Positions 17,545 to 27,368 are shown, numbered from the stretch's first letter. The stretch is 51,111 nt of DNA from JAHEDH01 sp963745865 (GCA_963745865.1 CAVUYZ010000001.1:1-51111); one strand, 5' to 3'. Program-made: numbers and translations. Notes: generated from the sequence alone by a model not told the origin.

Positions 17545-18580
17545 AGCTCTCGAAGACCGACTTGAAATCGTCGTCCTCGCCCGAGAGCCGGTCGTACAGG
17601 CCGAAGGCCGCTTCCTCGGCGGCCGTCATGACGTCATCAGGGAACGGCAGTACCTGCACCGACGAGTCCTCGAGGATCGTCTGGAACGCTCCCGGATTCT
17701 TGGCGTCGTAGGTCGCCATCATGTCGACGTTCGCCTGGGCGCTCGCGGTCTTGATGACCTCCTGATACTCCTCCGGCAGGTCGTTCCACTTCGGGAGCGG
17801 GATCTGTACCTCGAGCGTGGGGCCCGGCTCCCACCATCCCGGGTAGTAGTAGAAGTCGGCGACGGTGTTGAACTCGAGTTGGAGGTCGTCGTATGGGCCA
17901 ACCCACTCGGCCGCATCGATCGCTCCGGTCTGCAGCGACTGGAAGATCTCACCACCTGCGACGACCTGGACGGTTGCACCGAGCTCCGACATCACGACGC
18001 CGCCCAACCCGGGGATCCGATAGCGAAGCCCCTGGATGTCGGCGAGCGAGTTGACTTCCTTGTTGAACCAGCCACCCATCTGCACGCCGGTGTTCCCTGC
18101 CGGGAACTGGATCGTGTCGAACCGTTCGGCATAGATCTCCTGGAGCATGTCGAGCCCACCGCCGTGGTACAGCCAGGCGTTCTGCTGACGATCGGTCAGA
18201 CCGAAGGGGACCGCGGTCCCGAACGCAATGACCTCTGCCAGCCCGCGGTAGTAGTACGACGCGGTGTGTCCGATGTCGATCGAGTTGGTCGACGTGTTGT
18301 TGAGGATCTCGAGGGCCGGTACGACCTCGCCACCGGCACGCGCGTTGATGGTGAACTTCCCACCGGTCATCGCCGTGACGCGCTCCGCCACCGTCTGGGC
18401 CCCACCGAAGATCGTGTCGAGGCTGGTCGGCCACGATGTGGCCATCTCCCAGGTCAACGTCGGTAGATCGTCAGCCTGCAGAGCCCCGTCGAGATCATCG
18501 TTGCCGGTGCTGCAGGCCGCGAGAGCCGTAGCCCCCAGCGCGCCCTTGGCAGCCAAGCTCAGAAATTCGCGTCGTTCCAT
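17464..18580 (-). CDS. dctP: TRAP transporter substrate-binding protein DctP, TakP-like (frameshifted near C terminus)
   Basis: About 370 residues. The leader has a Tat-like RREFLS and a lipobox (ALAAC), so it is probably an exported lipoprotein. The mature protein has WEMATSWPTSLD, HTASYYYRG and AAEWVGPYDD, as in 2-oxoacid-binding TakP-type proteins. Near 17541-17545 the frame breaks; the other frame supplies a natural ending (AWHGIAEKAMLNYDSKF) with a stop at 17464. As sequenced, the first frame would instead run on antisense to dctM. The gene is convergent with dctQM rather than in operon. The ligand is inferred to be a 2-oxo or hydroxy acid. Confidence 0.88.
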
Positions 18581-18679
18581 TATCCTGTCCCTCTCCTCCG
18601 TCGTCCGTCGCCCCCCGCCTGAGACCGGCTCGGGAACACATTCGAGCGTACATATGGGGTGTCGAGGGATGCGGCGATA

Positions 18680-19781
18680 TCACGACGATTTCTGTTGACG
18701 GACAACGCGCTCGATCTCGCGGTCGTAGCCAGGTGCCACGACCGCCCAATCGAAACGCTGCACCGAGTCCGACGCCAGACGGCCAACGGCCCGGGCGGAT
18801 TCGAGGTCGGTGAGCCGCATCCGCAGCCGCTCGACGAGCCCGCCGGGTGGATACAAGGCAGCGGAGTGGAGCTGAGGAGGGATGAGCTCGGGGTAGCTCA
18901 GCCCGTCGGGAAGCACCGGGCACGCTCCCGCGGCAACCGCCTCCACGATTGCGATACCGAAGAACTCGTGATCGGCAGCCGAGACCACGACGTCGGCGGA
19001 TCCGACAATGTCCTCGTATGTGGCCCGATCCGCGAATCCCGACCACATCAGGCGCTCTCCGAGGCGATGCTCCAAGTCATCCCTGGCCGGATCACCGCCG
19101 ATCGGCTCCTGTCCGAGGATGGCCACCTCGAACTCCACTCCTTCGGCGGCGAGTTGGTCGATCGCCCGGCTGAAGCGGGACGGTCGTTTGTCGTGTTCCC
19201 ATCGGTGGTTCCAGAGGACCAACGGCACACCCGACGCCCGGTGACGAGGGGCGAACGGCTCGAGGTCGACGCCGATCGGCATCACCCTGGATTTCTGGCT
19301 GATCCGGCCGGAGTGCGGGTCATGGGGCCCGTCGGGAAATCGGGTGAGGAGGTCGGGGAGATGATCGAGAAAGCCGGCGCGGTGGAACTCCGAGTTGAAC
19401 CAGATCGCATCCGCCACCAGGGCCGAGGTCCAGTTGATGAACCCGAAACCGGGATCGGTGCCCTGTTGGGACGGGTACATGATCTGGTTCTCGTGGAAAT
19501 AGAGGACCATCGGTGGTGAGCCCCAGTGCGGCTGCGTCAGAGGATCGGAACAACGCCAGATCGAGCATGTCGGACACGAGCACCACATCGGGACGCCAAC
19601 CCGCTGCGGTCCGTTCCGCTACCCGCTCGGCGAGCGCCACCGCTCCTCCGCGCATCCTCCATCGCCAGTTCTCGTCGGAGAGCGTGAGCAGCACCACATC
19701 ATGCTCGGACCGAGCCGCATATCCTTCGGCCCATGCCCGATGGGACCCACCATGGAACGACTCGACGAGGCACACCTTCAC
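18680..19781 (-). CDS. DUF3524 GT4 glycosyltransferase, tRNA-queuosine mannosyltransferase-like (frameshifted)
   Basis: About 366 residues. The N-terminal signature VESFHGGSHRAWAEGY with WRWRMRGGA, and later YFHENQIMYP, identify the GTDC1/QTMAN family that mannosylates queuosine at the wobble base of tRNA-Asp in animals. The C-terminal half has the GT4 nucleotide-sugar region (ADHEFFGIAIVEAVAAGACPVLP). The two halves are in different frames. An extra G in GGGG (minus strand; 19521-19524) explains this, and removing it joins ALG to SPPMVLYFHEN. GTG at 19781 is the likely start. It is 59 nt downstream of recR on the same strand. The real sugar and acceptor in this organism are unknown. Confidence 0.82.
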
Positions 19782-19839
19782 GCAGCCATTCTTGCGGGCT
19801 GTTCCCGGGAGCGGGAACCACCCAGCGGAGGCGAGCCCG

Positions 19840-20433
19840 CTACATCTCGCTCCGACCGAGGAGCGCGCGTCCAAGCGTGAGCTCGTCGGCGTAGTCGAGG
19901 TCGCCGCCCACAGGGAGACCGGACGCCAGCCTGCTGACATGAATACCGAGGGGTTTGAACTCTCTGGCGAGATACATCGCGGTTGCGTCGCCCTCCATCG
20001 TCGGGTTCGTGGCGATGATGAACTCCGTGATCGTCTCGGTCTCCAACCGAGCGCGAAGCTCGGGAATCCTCAGCTGGTCGGGGCCGATTCCGGAGATCGG
20101 CGAGAGTGAGCCCCCGAGAACGTGATACCGGCCGCGGTACTCGTTGGTCCGCTCGATGACGACGATGTCCTGCGGTCGCTCGACGACGCAGATGATCGAC
20201 TCGTCACGGCGCTGGTCACGACAGATCGCGCACTCGTCGCTGGCGGTGACGTTGAAACACCGAGTGCAATGGCCGATCTGATCGCGCAGATCGAGCACGG
20301 CCGTACCCAGCCTGCGCGCATCGGTCTCGTCGATGCTGAGCAGATGGAACGCGATTCTCTGGGCGCTCTTCGCTCCGATTCCGGGCAGCCGCGAGAGCTC
20401 ATCGACGAGTCGTTGGAGCGGGCCTTCGTACAT
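19840..20433 (-). CDS. recR: Recombination protein RecR
   Basis: 197 residues, the usual RecR length. It has an N-terminal helix-hairpin-helix (LSRLPGIGAKSAQRIAFHLL), a four-Cys zinc finger (CTRCFNVTASDECAICRD, ~57-74) and a Toprim domain with VVERPQDIVVIERT and NPTMEGDATAMYL. It acts with RecF/RecO to load RecA at gaps. Its ATG overlaps the ybaB stop by one base (TGATG). ybaB-recR is a conserved pair, usually downstream of dnaX as here. Confidence 0.97.
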   Translation of the reverse strand: MYEGPLQRLVDELSRLPGIGAKSAQRIAFHLLSIDETDARRLGTAVLDLRDQIGHCTRCFNVTASDECAICRDQRRDESIICVVERPQDIVVIERTNEYRGRYHVLGGSLSPISGIGPDQLRIPELRARLETETITEFIIATNPTMEGDATAMYLAREFKPLGIHVSRLASGLPVGGDLDYADELTLGRALLGRSEM

Positions 20434-20750
20434 CAGCCGAGCAGCCCGCCCAGACCTCCGGCGAGACCGCCCATCGACTCCTCGGCGGCACGCGCCGCTT
20501 CGCCCATCGCGGCATTGACCGCGGCCACGACCAGATCTCCGAGCAGCTCGGGATCATCTGGGTCGATGACCTCGGGCAAGATCTCGACCGACACCAGCTC
20601 GTTGGAGCCCCTGACCACCGCAGTCACGACTCCTCCGCCGGCCGAGCCCTCGAAGGTCTTGTCGGACAGCTCAGCCTGGGCCGCCATGAGGTCTTCCTGC
20701 ATCTTCTGGGCCTGTTTCATCAACTGGCGCATGTCGGGCTGGCGGTTCAT
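20433..20750 (-). CDS. YbaB/EbfC nucleoid-associated protein
   Basis: 105 residues. It has the family pattern of an N-terminal Met/Gln-rich helix (MRQLMKQAQKMQEDLMAAQAEL), a short beta region (GGGVVTAVVRG) and a C-terminal helix, with a Gly/Leu-rich tail. It binds DNA as a dimer. AAGGAAGTGAG precedes the ATG by a few bases. It is coupled to recR. Confidence 0.93.
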   Translation of the reverse strand: MNRQPDMRQLMKQAQKMQEDLMAAQAELSDKTFEGSAGGGVVTAVVRGSNELVSVEILPEVIDPDDPELLGDLVVAAVNAAMGEAARAAEESMGGLAGGLGGLLG

Positions 20751-20807
20751 GATCTCACTTCCTTGGATGCCGGGGTCAGTCCAATGGTACCGACCGACCG
20801 GGTCGAC

Positions 20808-21539
20808 TCAGCGCTGACCCAGCAGGCTGACGATTGCATCGATCACGATCGAGGGATCCTGCCTGTGAACCGAGTGACCGACGCCCGGGAGGTGGATCAC
20901 GTCGATCGACGGGTTGGCGGCAAGCGCGTCGGCAGCCCGCTAGCGACAGCAAGACCTCCCTCGGAGGGATCGGCAGCCAGCACGACACAGGTCCCGTCGA
21001 TTCGCGGCCACTGCGTCGGTCACATCGCTCGGCAGCCATTGATCCAGCAGACGGTCCATCGTGGCTCGTGTCATCTGCGCAGCCGACCAGGCCTTCCAAT
21101 GCACGTCATCGGGATGCCACGTCGGGTTGGCCGATGCGATCTCCGGCGGGGTCTCATCCAGCTCGGCGACCAGTTGCCGTCGGAGTGAGGCGACATCGCC
21201 GGTATCGATCACCGGATCGATCAACATCCTGGCGGCACCACCGACATCGGCCAGCGCGGCGACGCAACCACCGAACGAGTGGCCAACGACGAGGTCGAAG
21301 GGGCCCTCTCGTTGCACATACCACTCGAGGTCGCCAATGAAGTCGTCGAGTGAATACGAGTCCGCCCTCGGCGATCTGCCATGGCCGCGAATGTCCACGG
21401 CCGTCGACTCGACCCCGACGTCGGCCAACGCGGAGGCAACCCGCCACCAGACCTGAGCGGACGACGCGATCCCGTGGACGAAGAGAGCCCGCCCGGCGGA
21501 GCCGGCCCCCCAGACCAGGTCGGCCATCCTGATGATCAC
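20808..21539 (-). CDS. Alpha/beta hydrolase (frame disturbed by two compensating indels)
   Basis: About 243 residues. The oxyanion region LFVHGIASS, the nucleophile elbow VVGHSFGGC and the GVGHSVHRQ C-terminal histidine segment are visible. The main frame covers residues 1-175. A stretch at about 20940-21010 reads correctly only in another frame (WPRIDGTCVVLAADPSE), after which the original frame resumes (ADALAANPSIDVIHLPG) to the stop at 20808. The total length stays divisible by three. The start overlaps dnaX as GTGA. The substrate is unknown. Confidence 0.78.
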
Positions 21540-23386
21540 GGCTCGGTGTCGAACTCGTCGATCAGCGTCCCGCCCAGTTCGTCCTCGATGAGCTTGAACG
21601 GGTCGGTGGCATCGGCCGGAGCCTCATCCAATTGGCTCTTGTCTGGCACACGCTCGTCCTCAGCGTCGGCCGGGTTCTCCGTCGCCGGGGTCGACCCCGC
21701 ATCCAGCTCCGCAGCGCCGTCCGCCGGCTCGAAGACCACCTTGACCGAACCGCCGAGGAGATCGCCCGCCCGCGTCGCAACGATGGCGGCAGCGGCGTCA
21801 TCGGCCCGGAGTGACTCGAGATGGAACCCATGGCGCACCCCAACCACCAGCACGGTGCCCCGGACCGCCTTCGGCTCTGTCTCCCGAAACAATGCCCATC
21901 GGCGAGCACCGAGGAGATCTCGAAGGCCACCAAACAGGGCCGGCCAGGCCGAGCGGAACTTCTCGATCGTCAGGTCGGTCGCTGCAGGAGTCACGTCCGG
22001 CTCGCCGACGAGCGGTGCGGCAGCCTCGGCTAGCTCTGCTTCCGCTGCGGGCGATTCGACCTCGCCTGGGGTCTCGAGTGCATGTGGATCGGGAGACTCT
22101 GAATCGCCGGCCGGCGACTGTGCGTCACGGGACCCCGAATCGGGGGACGAAACGGCCTCTGTCGCCGGCGAAACCCTCGGGGCCGGCGCTGAGGCGGCCG
22201 GCGCCGACGGCTTGGGAGCGGTATCGAGATGGTTGAGCTTGCGTTCCAGCCGATCGAGACGCGACAACATGGCATCTCCATCGGTCGAGGTCTCGGGCCG
22301 GGTCAGCTTGATCATCGCCAATTCGAGCATCAGCCGCTCTTCCCGTCCTTCACGGAGCTTGATCAGGGCGTCTCCGAGGAGATCTACCCCTCGCAGCACG
22401 TCGGCTGCGGGAAGCCTGGCGGCGGCCTTCTTCCAACCTTCGAGTATCTCGGCCGGCTCGTCGGCGACCTCAGCGAGGTTCGGGGCGTAGTGCGCCAGGA
22501 AGACACCTCTCAGGAACGACACCGACTCCGCTGCGAAGCGGCGCAGGTCGACTCCCTTGGACGCCAACTCGGCGATCAGCTCGAGGGCTGCCCTGGCATC
22601 CTGCTCCGCGACGGCCTCGGTCAGACGCGAATAGGCCTCCGTGTCGGCCAGCCCCAACGCCCGGTTGACGCCGTTGAGGTCGACCGCGCCATCGCCGAGG
22701 GCGGCCACCTGCTCGAGAAGCGACAGCGAGTCGCGGACACTGCCGAGGGCGTGCCGGGCAACGGCGATCAAGGCAGCAGGCTCGGTCTCGTATCCCTCCA
22801 GATCCCCGATCCGTGCGAGGTGGGCGGCCAGCGTCTCGACGGACACTGCGTGGAAGTCGAATCGCTGCGTGCGGCTACGAACCGTGTCGAGGAGCTTGTA
22901 CGGCTCGGTCGTCGCCAGGACGAAGTGAACGTGCTCCGGTGGCTCCTCCAGGGTCTTGAGCAGCGCATTGCCGGCGGCTTTGGACAACATATGTGCCTCG
23001 TCGAGGATGAACACCCGCCGACCCGAGCCACTCGACGCGACGGTGGTGACGCTGACTCGCATCTCCCGGATGTCGTCGACCGAGTTGTGGCTGGCGGCGT
23101 CGAGTTCGAGGACATCGAAGGAGGAGCCCTCGGTGACAGCCTGACACGAGCCGCACTCGTTGCAGGGCGAGCCGTCAGGGTGACGATTCTCACAGTTCAA
23201 CATCTTCGCCAGGATTCGCGCCGTCGTCGTCTTCCCGGTGCCTCGCGGGCCTGCGAACAGATAGGCGTGAGCCACGTGTCCCTCGGTGACCTCGCGGGAG
23301 AGCGTCGAGGTCACGTGGGACTGGCCGACGACGTCGCCAAAGGTCTGGGGGCGGTATTTGCGGTAGAGCGCCTGGTATTCAGCCAT
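21536..23386 (-). CDS. dnaX: DNA polymerase III subunit gamma/tau
   Basis: A 616-residue clamp-loader ATPase. It has Walker A GPRGTGKTTTARIL (46-59), a four-Cys zinc module just after it (CENRHPDG, CNECGSC), and DEAHML as Walker B. The AAA+ domains run to ~365, then an Ala/Pro/Glu-rich linker and a C-terminal tau-like domain. No obvious frameshift site is seen. It lies upstream of a hydrolase and ybaB-recR on the same strand. Confidence 0.96.
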   Translation of the reverse strand: MAEYQALYRKYRPQTFGDVVGQSHVTSTLSREVTEGHVAHAYLFAGPRGTGKTTTARILAKMLNCENRHPDGSPCNECGSCQAVTEGSSFDVLELDAASHNSVDDIREMRVSVTTVASSGSGRRVFILDEAHMLSKAAGNALLKTLEEPPEHVHFVLATTEPYKLLDTVRSRTQRFDFHAVSVETLAAHLARIGDLEGYETEPAALIAVARHALGSVRDSLSLLEQVAALGDGAVDLNGVNRALGLADTEAYSRLTEAVAEQDARAALELIAELASKGVDLRRFAAESVSFLRGVFLAHYAPNLAEVADEPAEILEGWKKAAARLPAADVLRGVDLLGDALIKLREGREERLMLELAMIKLTRPETSTDGDAMLSRLDRLERKLNHLDTAPKPSAPAASAPAPRVSPATEAVSSPDSGSRDAQSPAGDSESPDPHALETPGEVESPAAEAELAEAAAPLVGEPDVTPAATDLTIEKFRSAWPALFGGLRDLLGARRWALFRETEPKAVRGTVLVVGVRHGFHLESLRADDAAAAIVATRAGDLLGGSVKVVFEPADGAAELDAGSTPATENPADAEDERVPDKSQLDEAPADATDPFKLIEDELGGTLIDEFDTEP

Positions 23387-23395
23387 CGAGAGTCG

Positions 23396-23401
23396 AGCCT
23401 A
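23396..23401 (-). promoter_or_regulatory. Putative leaderless -10 (TAGGCT) for dnaX
   Basis: On the minus strand TAGGCT ends 9 nt before the dnaX ATG. Confidence 0.5.
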
Positions 23402-23460
23402 CCGACCCGGGGTGACATCGGATGGTGGGGTCCGGCCCGGGGAACCGCTCCGACCATCGG

Positions 23461-23466
23461 TAGCGT
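23461..23466 (+). promoter_or_regulatory. Putative leaderless -10 (TAGCGT) for META-domain gene
   Basis: TAGCGT ends 9 nt before the ATG at 23476 and shares the 89-bp divergent spacer with dnaX. Confidence 0.5.
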
Positions 23467-23475
23467 CGAACCTCC

Positions 23476-24240
23476 ATGAGGTTCACCGTCGTACTCGCAG
23501 TTGCATCGATCGTCACCGCATGCGGGATCGGGGGAACCGACGATCCGCCACCCGACATCGGCGTCATCGGCCAATGGGAACTCGTCGACGGAACGGTCGA
23601 CGGCGATCCGTTTCCCTCCGTCGACGGCTTCCGGATCACTCTGAACGTCGACCCCGACGGGACCTTGGGCGGAAGATCCGCCTGCAACGGGTACGGGGCC
23701 GCCTACGTCGCAGATGGAGAGGACCTCCTCGTCCGGGAGGTCTCCTCGACCGCAATGGGATGCCAGCCCGAGGTGATGGACTCCGAGCGGGCCTTCATGT
23801 CGTTCCTGGCACAACCGCTCGGCTACGAACGGGTCGGCGACCGGCTCATCCTCCGCTCCGATGGATCCGAACTCCGGTTCGAGGCGGTCACTCCGGTGCC
23901 GACCGCGGAGTTGATCGGCACCGAATGGCTCCTCACCTCGCTCGGGGACGGGGACACCGTCACATCGGTGGTGGGGGAACCGGCAACCCTCCTGCTCACA
24001 GAGGGTGGAAGCATCGTCGGTTCGACCGGGTGTCGTGCACTGCAGGGGGAATATGTCGTCAACGCCGACCAGGTCTTGTTCACCACCTTCTCGGCGATCG
24101 GCGAGTGCCCGCAAGCACTGGCAGCCCAGGACGGTTTCGTGGTCACCGTGCTCGGAGACGGGTTCCGGGCAACGATCGACGGCCAACGACTGACGGCGAC
24201 ATCGTCGGACAACGAGAGCCTCACCTACACCAGGCGATAG
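23476..24240 (+). CDS. Lipoprotein with two META (HslJ-like) domains
   Basis: 254 residues. The signal peptide ends in a lipobox (IVTAC, Cys at 16). Two repeats of the META/DUF306 fold follow: QWELVDGTVDG... with GGRSACNGYG in the first (~35-135), and TEWLLTSLGDGDTV with GSTGCRALQGEY in the second (~150-250). The conserved Cys-Asn/Arg turn is the META hallmark. Members are envelope proteins linked to heat or chemical stress; the exact role is unknown. A leaderless promoter is likely. Confidence 0.85.
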   Translation: MRFTVVLAVASIVTACGIGGTDDPPPDIGVIGQWELVDGTVDGDPFPSVDGFRITLNVDPDGTLGGRSACNGYGAAYVADGEDLLVREVSSTAMGCQPEVMDSERAFMSFLAQPLGYERVGDRLILRSDGSELRFEAVTPVPTAELIGTEWLLTSLGDGDTVTSVVGEPATLLLTEGGSIVGSTGCRALQGEYVVNADQVLFTTFSAIGECPQALAAQDGFVVTVLGDGFRATIDGQRLTATSSDNESLTYTRR

Positions 24241-24344
24241 TCGCAGAGACCGACCTGGCCGGATCGGCGAGCTCGTCGTAACCGGCGTTTCTGGCTTGAA
24301 TGATTCAGGAATCACCGGCAGGTGCCGATGAGAGAGGCGTGACC

Positions 24345-25154
24345 ATGACTTCAGAGACTTCCACCGACGCCGCCCATCCGAACCCGCCGGCGGCTGTCTG
24401 GGCGAGGGGCCTCGTTCGCAAGTTCGGGAAGTCGACCGCCGTCGACGGCCTCGATCTCGACATTGCCCCCGGAGAGTTCTACGGGTTGCTCGGCCAGAAC
24501 GGCGCAGGGAAGACGACAACGATCAAAATGATCGTCGGGCTGCTTCGTCCAACCGAGGGAACCGCAGGGATCGGGGAGCACGCGACGTGGGAGGACCCGA
24601 TCGCCGTCAAACGCCGCATCGGGGTATTGCCGGAAGAGTTCAACTTGTACGAACGGCTCACCGGTGCCGAACTGCTCGACTTCACCGCTGCGATGCACGG
24701 CCTCGAGCGCGACGAGACCATCAGTCGCCGCAACGAATTGCTCGCCATGCTCGACTTGACCGACGATTCGACCAAGCTCGTCGGCGACTACTCGCGGGGC
24801 ATGCGCAAGAAGGTTGCCCTCGCCGCCTCGATCATTCACCGACCCGACGTCCTCTTCCTCGATGAGCCGTTCGAGGGCGTCGACGCCGTCAGTGCTCGGC
24901 TCATCCAGCAACTGCTGATGCGATACACCGCCTCTGGCGCCACCATCGTTTTCTCGGCTCACGAGATGCACCTGGTCGAGCGACTGTGCACCCGGGTCGG
25001 CATCATGATCAAAGGTCGCCTGGCCATCGAGGACACCGTGGCGGGGTTGTGCGAGCGGACCGGAATGGACAACGTCGAGGACGCCTTCATCTCGGCAGTC
25101 GGCGGGGAGGTCGGCACCGGGGAGGTCGAGTGGTTGCACAACTCGCCCTCCTGA
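24345..25154 (+). CDS. ABC transporter ATP-binding protein (exporter type)
   Basis: 269 residues. It has Walker A GQNGAGKTTT, a Q-loop region (GVLPEEFNLYERLTG), the signature helix SRGMRKKVALAA and Walker B VLFLDEPFEGVD. It is similar to the NatA/CcmA group that energises ABC-2 exporters. The ATG at 24345 follows GAGAGAGG; a GTG two codons earlier is possible. The permease gene starts inside its 3' end (25-bp overlap), so the two form one transporter. The substrate is not predictable. Confidence 0.93.
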   Translation: MTSETSTDAAHPNPPAAVWARGLVRKFGKSTAVDGLDLDIAPGEFYGLLGQNGAGKTTTIKMIVGLLRPTEGTAGIGEHATWEDPIAVKRRIGVLPEEFNLYERLTGAELLDFTAAMHGLERDETISRRNELLAMLDLTDDSTKLVGDYSRGMRKKVALAASIIHRPDVLFLDEPFEGVDAVSARLIQQLLMRYTASGATIVFSAHEMHLVERLCTRVGIMIKGRLAIEDTVAGLCERTGMDNVEDAFISAVGGEVGTGEVEWLHNSPS

Positions 25155-26731
25155 AGCTCAGGCTCCTCTGGAATGGGCTCAAAGCAGACTGGCAACGCCG
25201 ATTCGGGTTCCCGGCAACCATGTTGGCGCTGGCTTTCGGAGCGGTCTTTCTCGCCGGCCGCTACACGGACACGCTCGAAGGCCTGTCGACGGCGGCACGA
25301 CCCGGATTCACCCACTGGGCTGCCCTCGGCTTCTTCGCACTCTGGGTCACGCTGCCGGTTGTCGTGTTCCCGCTCGACGAGAACCTCGACCCTGCGCAGT
25401 TCTCGCTCGCCCCGATCCCACCCGTTCAGTTCATCGGCGGTCTGGCGCTGGCGGCAATGATCGCGCCGAGTGTCGTCGTGCCGCTCATCGTGCTCGGCAC
25501 CAATGTCTCACTGCACTCATCAGCGCTCGTGGCGGCGGTCTGGTCCGCGATCCTGTTCTTCGCTCTGATGATCGTGTCCGGGCAGCTCTTCACAACCATC
25601 ATCTCGGCGGTGCTACGCACCAGGCGGGGTCGCGATCTGGCGATGCTCATCGTGCTCGGGATCGGGGTCGTCGGCTTCGGCGCCCAACAGCTCGTGAGAC
25701 GATCAGTCGACGAGTTCGGTCTCCAGGAGGCGGTCCTCGCCAACCCGATCTCAGACTGGGCCTTCCTGTTACCGCCGGTCGCGGCGCAACGCGTCCTGAC
25801 CGAAGCGATCGCAGGCAAGTGGGGCGGGGCATTGGGATGGTCGGTGGTGACCGCAGCCTGGATCGTCGCCCTCGCCGCGATCTGGAACCGACTGCTCCAA
25901 TGGCTCATGACCACACCCGAGGCACGTGCGGGCCCCGCTCGCGCCTCCCGGAGCCACGGTTTGGCCGGCGGTCGCTTTGGCTGGGGGGTCGCGACCGTCC
26001 TTGCCCGCAAGGAGCTCAGGTTCTTCGTGCGTGACCCGCGCCAGCGACTGGTGTGGACCGGTGCGGTGATCTTCCTCGGCCTGGTCGCCTCCTCGATCCT
26101 GGTCGGCACCACCGGCATCGGGCAGTTCCGCACCCGCGAGTGGATCCCGCTCCTCGCGCCCGGCCTCGTGCTCTTCGTCGGCCTCCCCATCGCACTCAAC
26201 ATGTTCGGCTGGGAGCGGAATGCAGCCAGCTTCCTGTTCGTGCTGCCGGCTTCAACGCGACGATTGGTGATGGGGAAGAACCTGGCCGCCGCGACCGCCC
26301 TCGCCGTCGAGACAATCATCCTGGGTGTTCTTCTCGCCTGGCTGTCCGACTCATGGTCTGTGGTCGGGTTCCTCCCGGCGCTCGCACTGTGCGCCATCGG
26401 CTGTCAGCTGGCAGTCGGGAACCTGGTGTCGGTCATCGCTCCCCTCCGACTCCCACGCGAGGGAACGGATGTGTTCTCTCAGGCCACCGAGCAAGGCTGT
26501 CTCGCGATCGTCGCCCAGCTCACCTCGTTCATCGTCATCGGCTTGCTCCTGGTCATCCCGTCCTCGGTGATGGTCCTGACCATCGACTTCGGACAAGCGA
26601 TACCCGGCTGGTTCGCCAACCTGTTCGCCATCGTCTGGGGAGCGATCTTCTACACCGGATCGGTGTATCTCTCGTCGTGGATCCTCCGGCGCCGGATCCC
26701 CGAGGTCGTGAGCTGGGTTCAGGTGGTGTGA
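25130..26731 (+). CDS. ABC transporter permease (ABC-2 type, large)
   Basis: 533 residues with about twelve hydrophobic helices and a central cytoplasmic segment containing ARKELRFFVRDPRQRL. That segment is typical of large ABC-2 permeases fused as two half-modules. The start is GTG at 25130, preceded by GGGGAGG, inside the ATPase gene. It is the membrane partner of the preceding ATPase. Confidence 0.85.
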   Translation: MVAQLALLKLRLLWNGLKADWQRRFGFPATMLALAFGAVFLAGRYTDTLEGLSTAARPGFTHWAALGFFALWVTLPVVVFPLDENLDPAQFSLAPIPPVQFIGGLALAAMIAPSVVVPLIVLGTNVSLHSSALVAAVWSAILFFALMIVSGQLFTTIISAVLRTRRGRDLAMLIVLGIGVVGFGAQQLVRRSVDEFGLQEAVLANPISDWAFLLPPVAAQRVLTEAIAGKWGGALGWSVVTAAWIVALAAIWNRLLQWLMTTPEARAGPARASRSHGLAGGRFGWGVATVLARKELRFFVRDPRQRLVWTGAVIFLGLVASSILVGTTGIGQFRTREWIPLLAPGLVLFVGLPIALNMFGWERNAASFLFVLPASTRRLVMGKNLAAATALAVETIILGVLLAWLSDSWSVVGFLPALALCAIGCQLAVGNLVSVIAPLRLPREGTDVFSQATEQGCLAIVAQLTSFIVIGLLLVIPSSVMVLTIDFGQAIPGWFANLFAIVWGAIFYTGSVYLSSWILRRRIPEVVSWVQVV

Positions 26732-26779
26732 GCCGGTTCCACCCACAGCTTCGTGTGCGGACTTCCGAGAATCGCCGCC

Positions 26780-26785
26780 TAGGTT
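26780..26785 (+). promoter_or_regulatory. Putative leaderless -10 (TAGGTT) for nucleotidase gene
   Basis: TAGGTT ends 6 nt before the GTG start at 26792. Confidence 0.45.
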
Positions 26786-26791
26786 GGCGGC

Positions 26792-27352
26792 GTGAGACTC
26801 GGAATCGACCTCGACGGCGTCGTCGCCGACTTCGTCACCGGATGGACCACCCTGTACAACGCCGAGTATGCAGCGACCATCGATCCCCGCGACGTCGATC
26901 ACTGGGATGCGATCCCCGATCTGACCCATTTCGCCCACATGGGCGACTTCTGGAGATGGGCGAGCCACCTCGATGGCGGGTCCCTGTTCTCACATCTCGA
27001 GCCGTACGAGGGGGCCGTCGACGCGCTCCGCGATCTCGCAACCCGCCACTCGATCGTCATCGTCACGACAAAGCCCGGTTGGGCGATCCACGACACCTTC
27101 GCATGGATCTCCGACCACCGGATCCCAACACGCGAGGTCCACATCACCGAGGACAAGTGGATGGTCGACTGTGACGTCTATCTCGATGATGGCCCCCACG
27201 TGCTCGAGGATCTGGTCGCTCACAGACCCGAGTCCGTGGTGTGTCGGTACGTACGCCCCTGGAACGAGCCGGTTCACGGCACGATCGATGTCGCCTCCTG
27301 GAACGAGTTCACCGCGGTCGTTCACGGCTTGGATCGAAAAGTCCTGCGATAG
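26792..27352 (+). CDS. 5'-nucleotidase, deoxy type (HAD, NT5C-like)
   Basis: 186 residues. Starts RLGIDLDGVVADF, the DxDGVxxD nucleophile motif of the 5'(3')-deoxyribonucleotidase group. VIVTTKPGW near 90 is motif II, and DVYLDDGPHVLEDL near 130 is motif IV. It probably removes phosphate from (deoxy)nucleoside monophosphates. Leaderless GTG start. It stands between the ABC exporter and the phn cluster. Confidence 0.8.
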   Translation: MRLGIDLDGVVADFVTGWTTLYNAEYAATIDPRDVDHWDAIPDLTHFAHMGDFWRWASHLDGGSLFSHLEPYEGAVDALRDLATRHSIVIVTTKPGWAIHDTFAWISDHRIPTREVHITEDKWMVDCDVYLDDGPHVLEDLVAHRPESVVCRYVRPWNEPVHGTIDVASWNEFTAVVHGLDRKVLR

Positions 27353-27368
27353 TGGACTTTCGCGCCTT

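Noticed and set aside
23387..23475. Possible 4.5S/SRP RNA upstream of dnaX
   Set aside because: This RNA is sometimes found here, but the conserved GGAAG/AGCAG loop motif is absent and the space is only 89 bp.
22229..23479. Long open frame (416 codons) antisense to dnaX
   Set aside because: It is a by-product of high GC on the strand opposite a clear dnaX, has no recognisable motif and no start signals.
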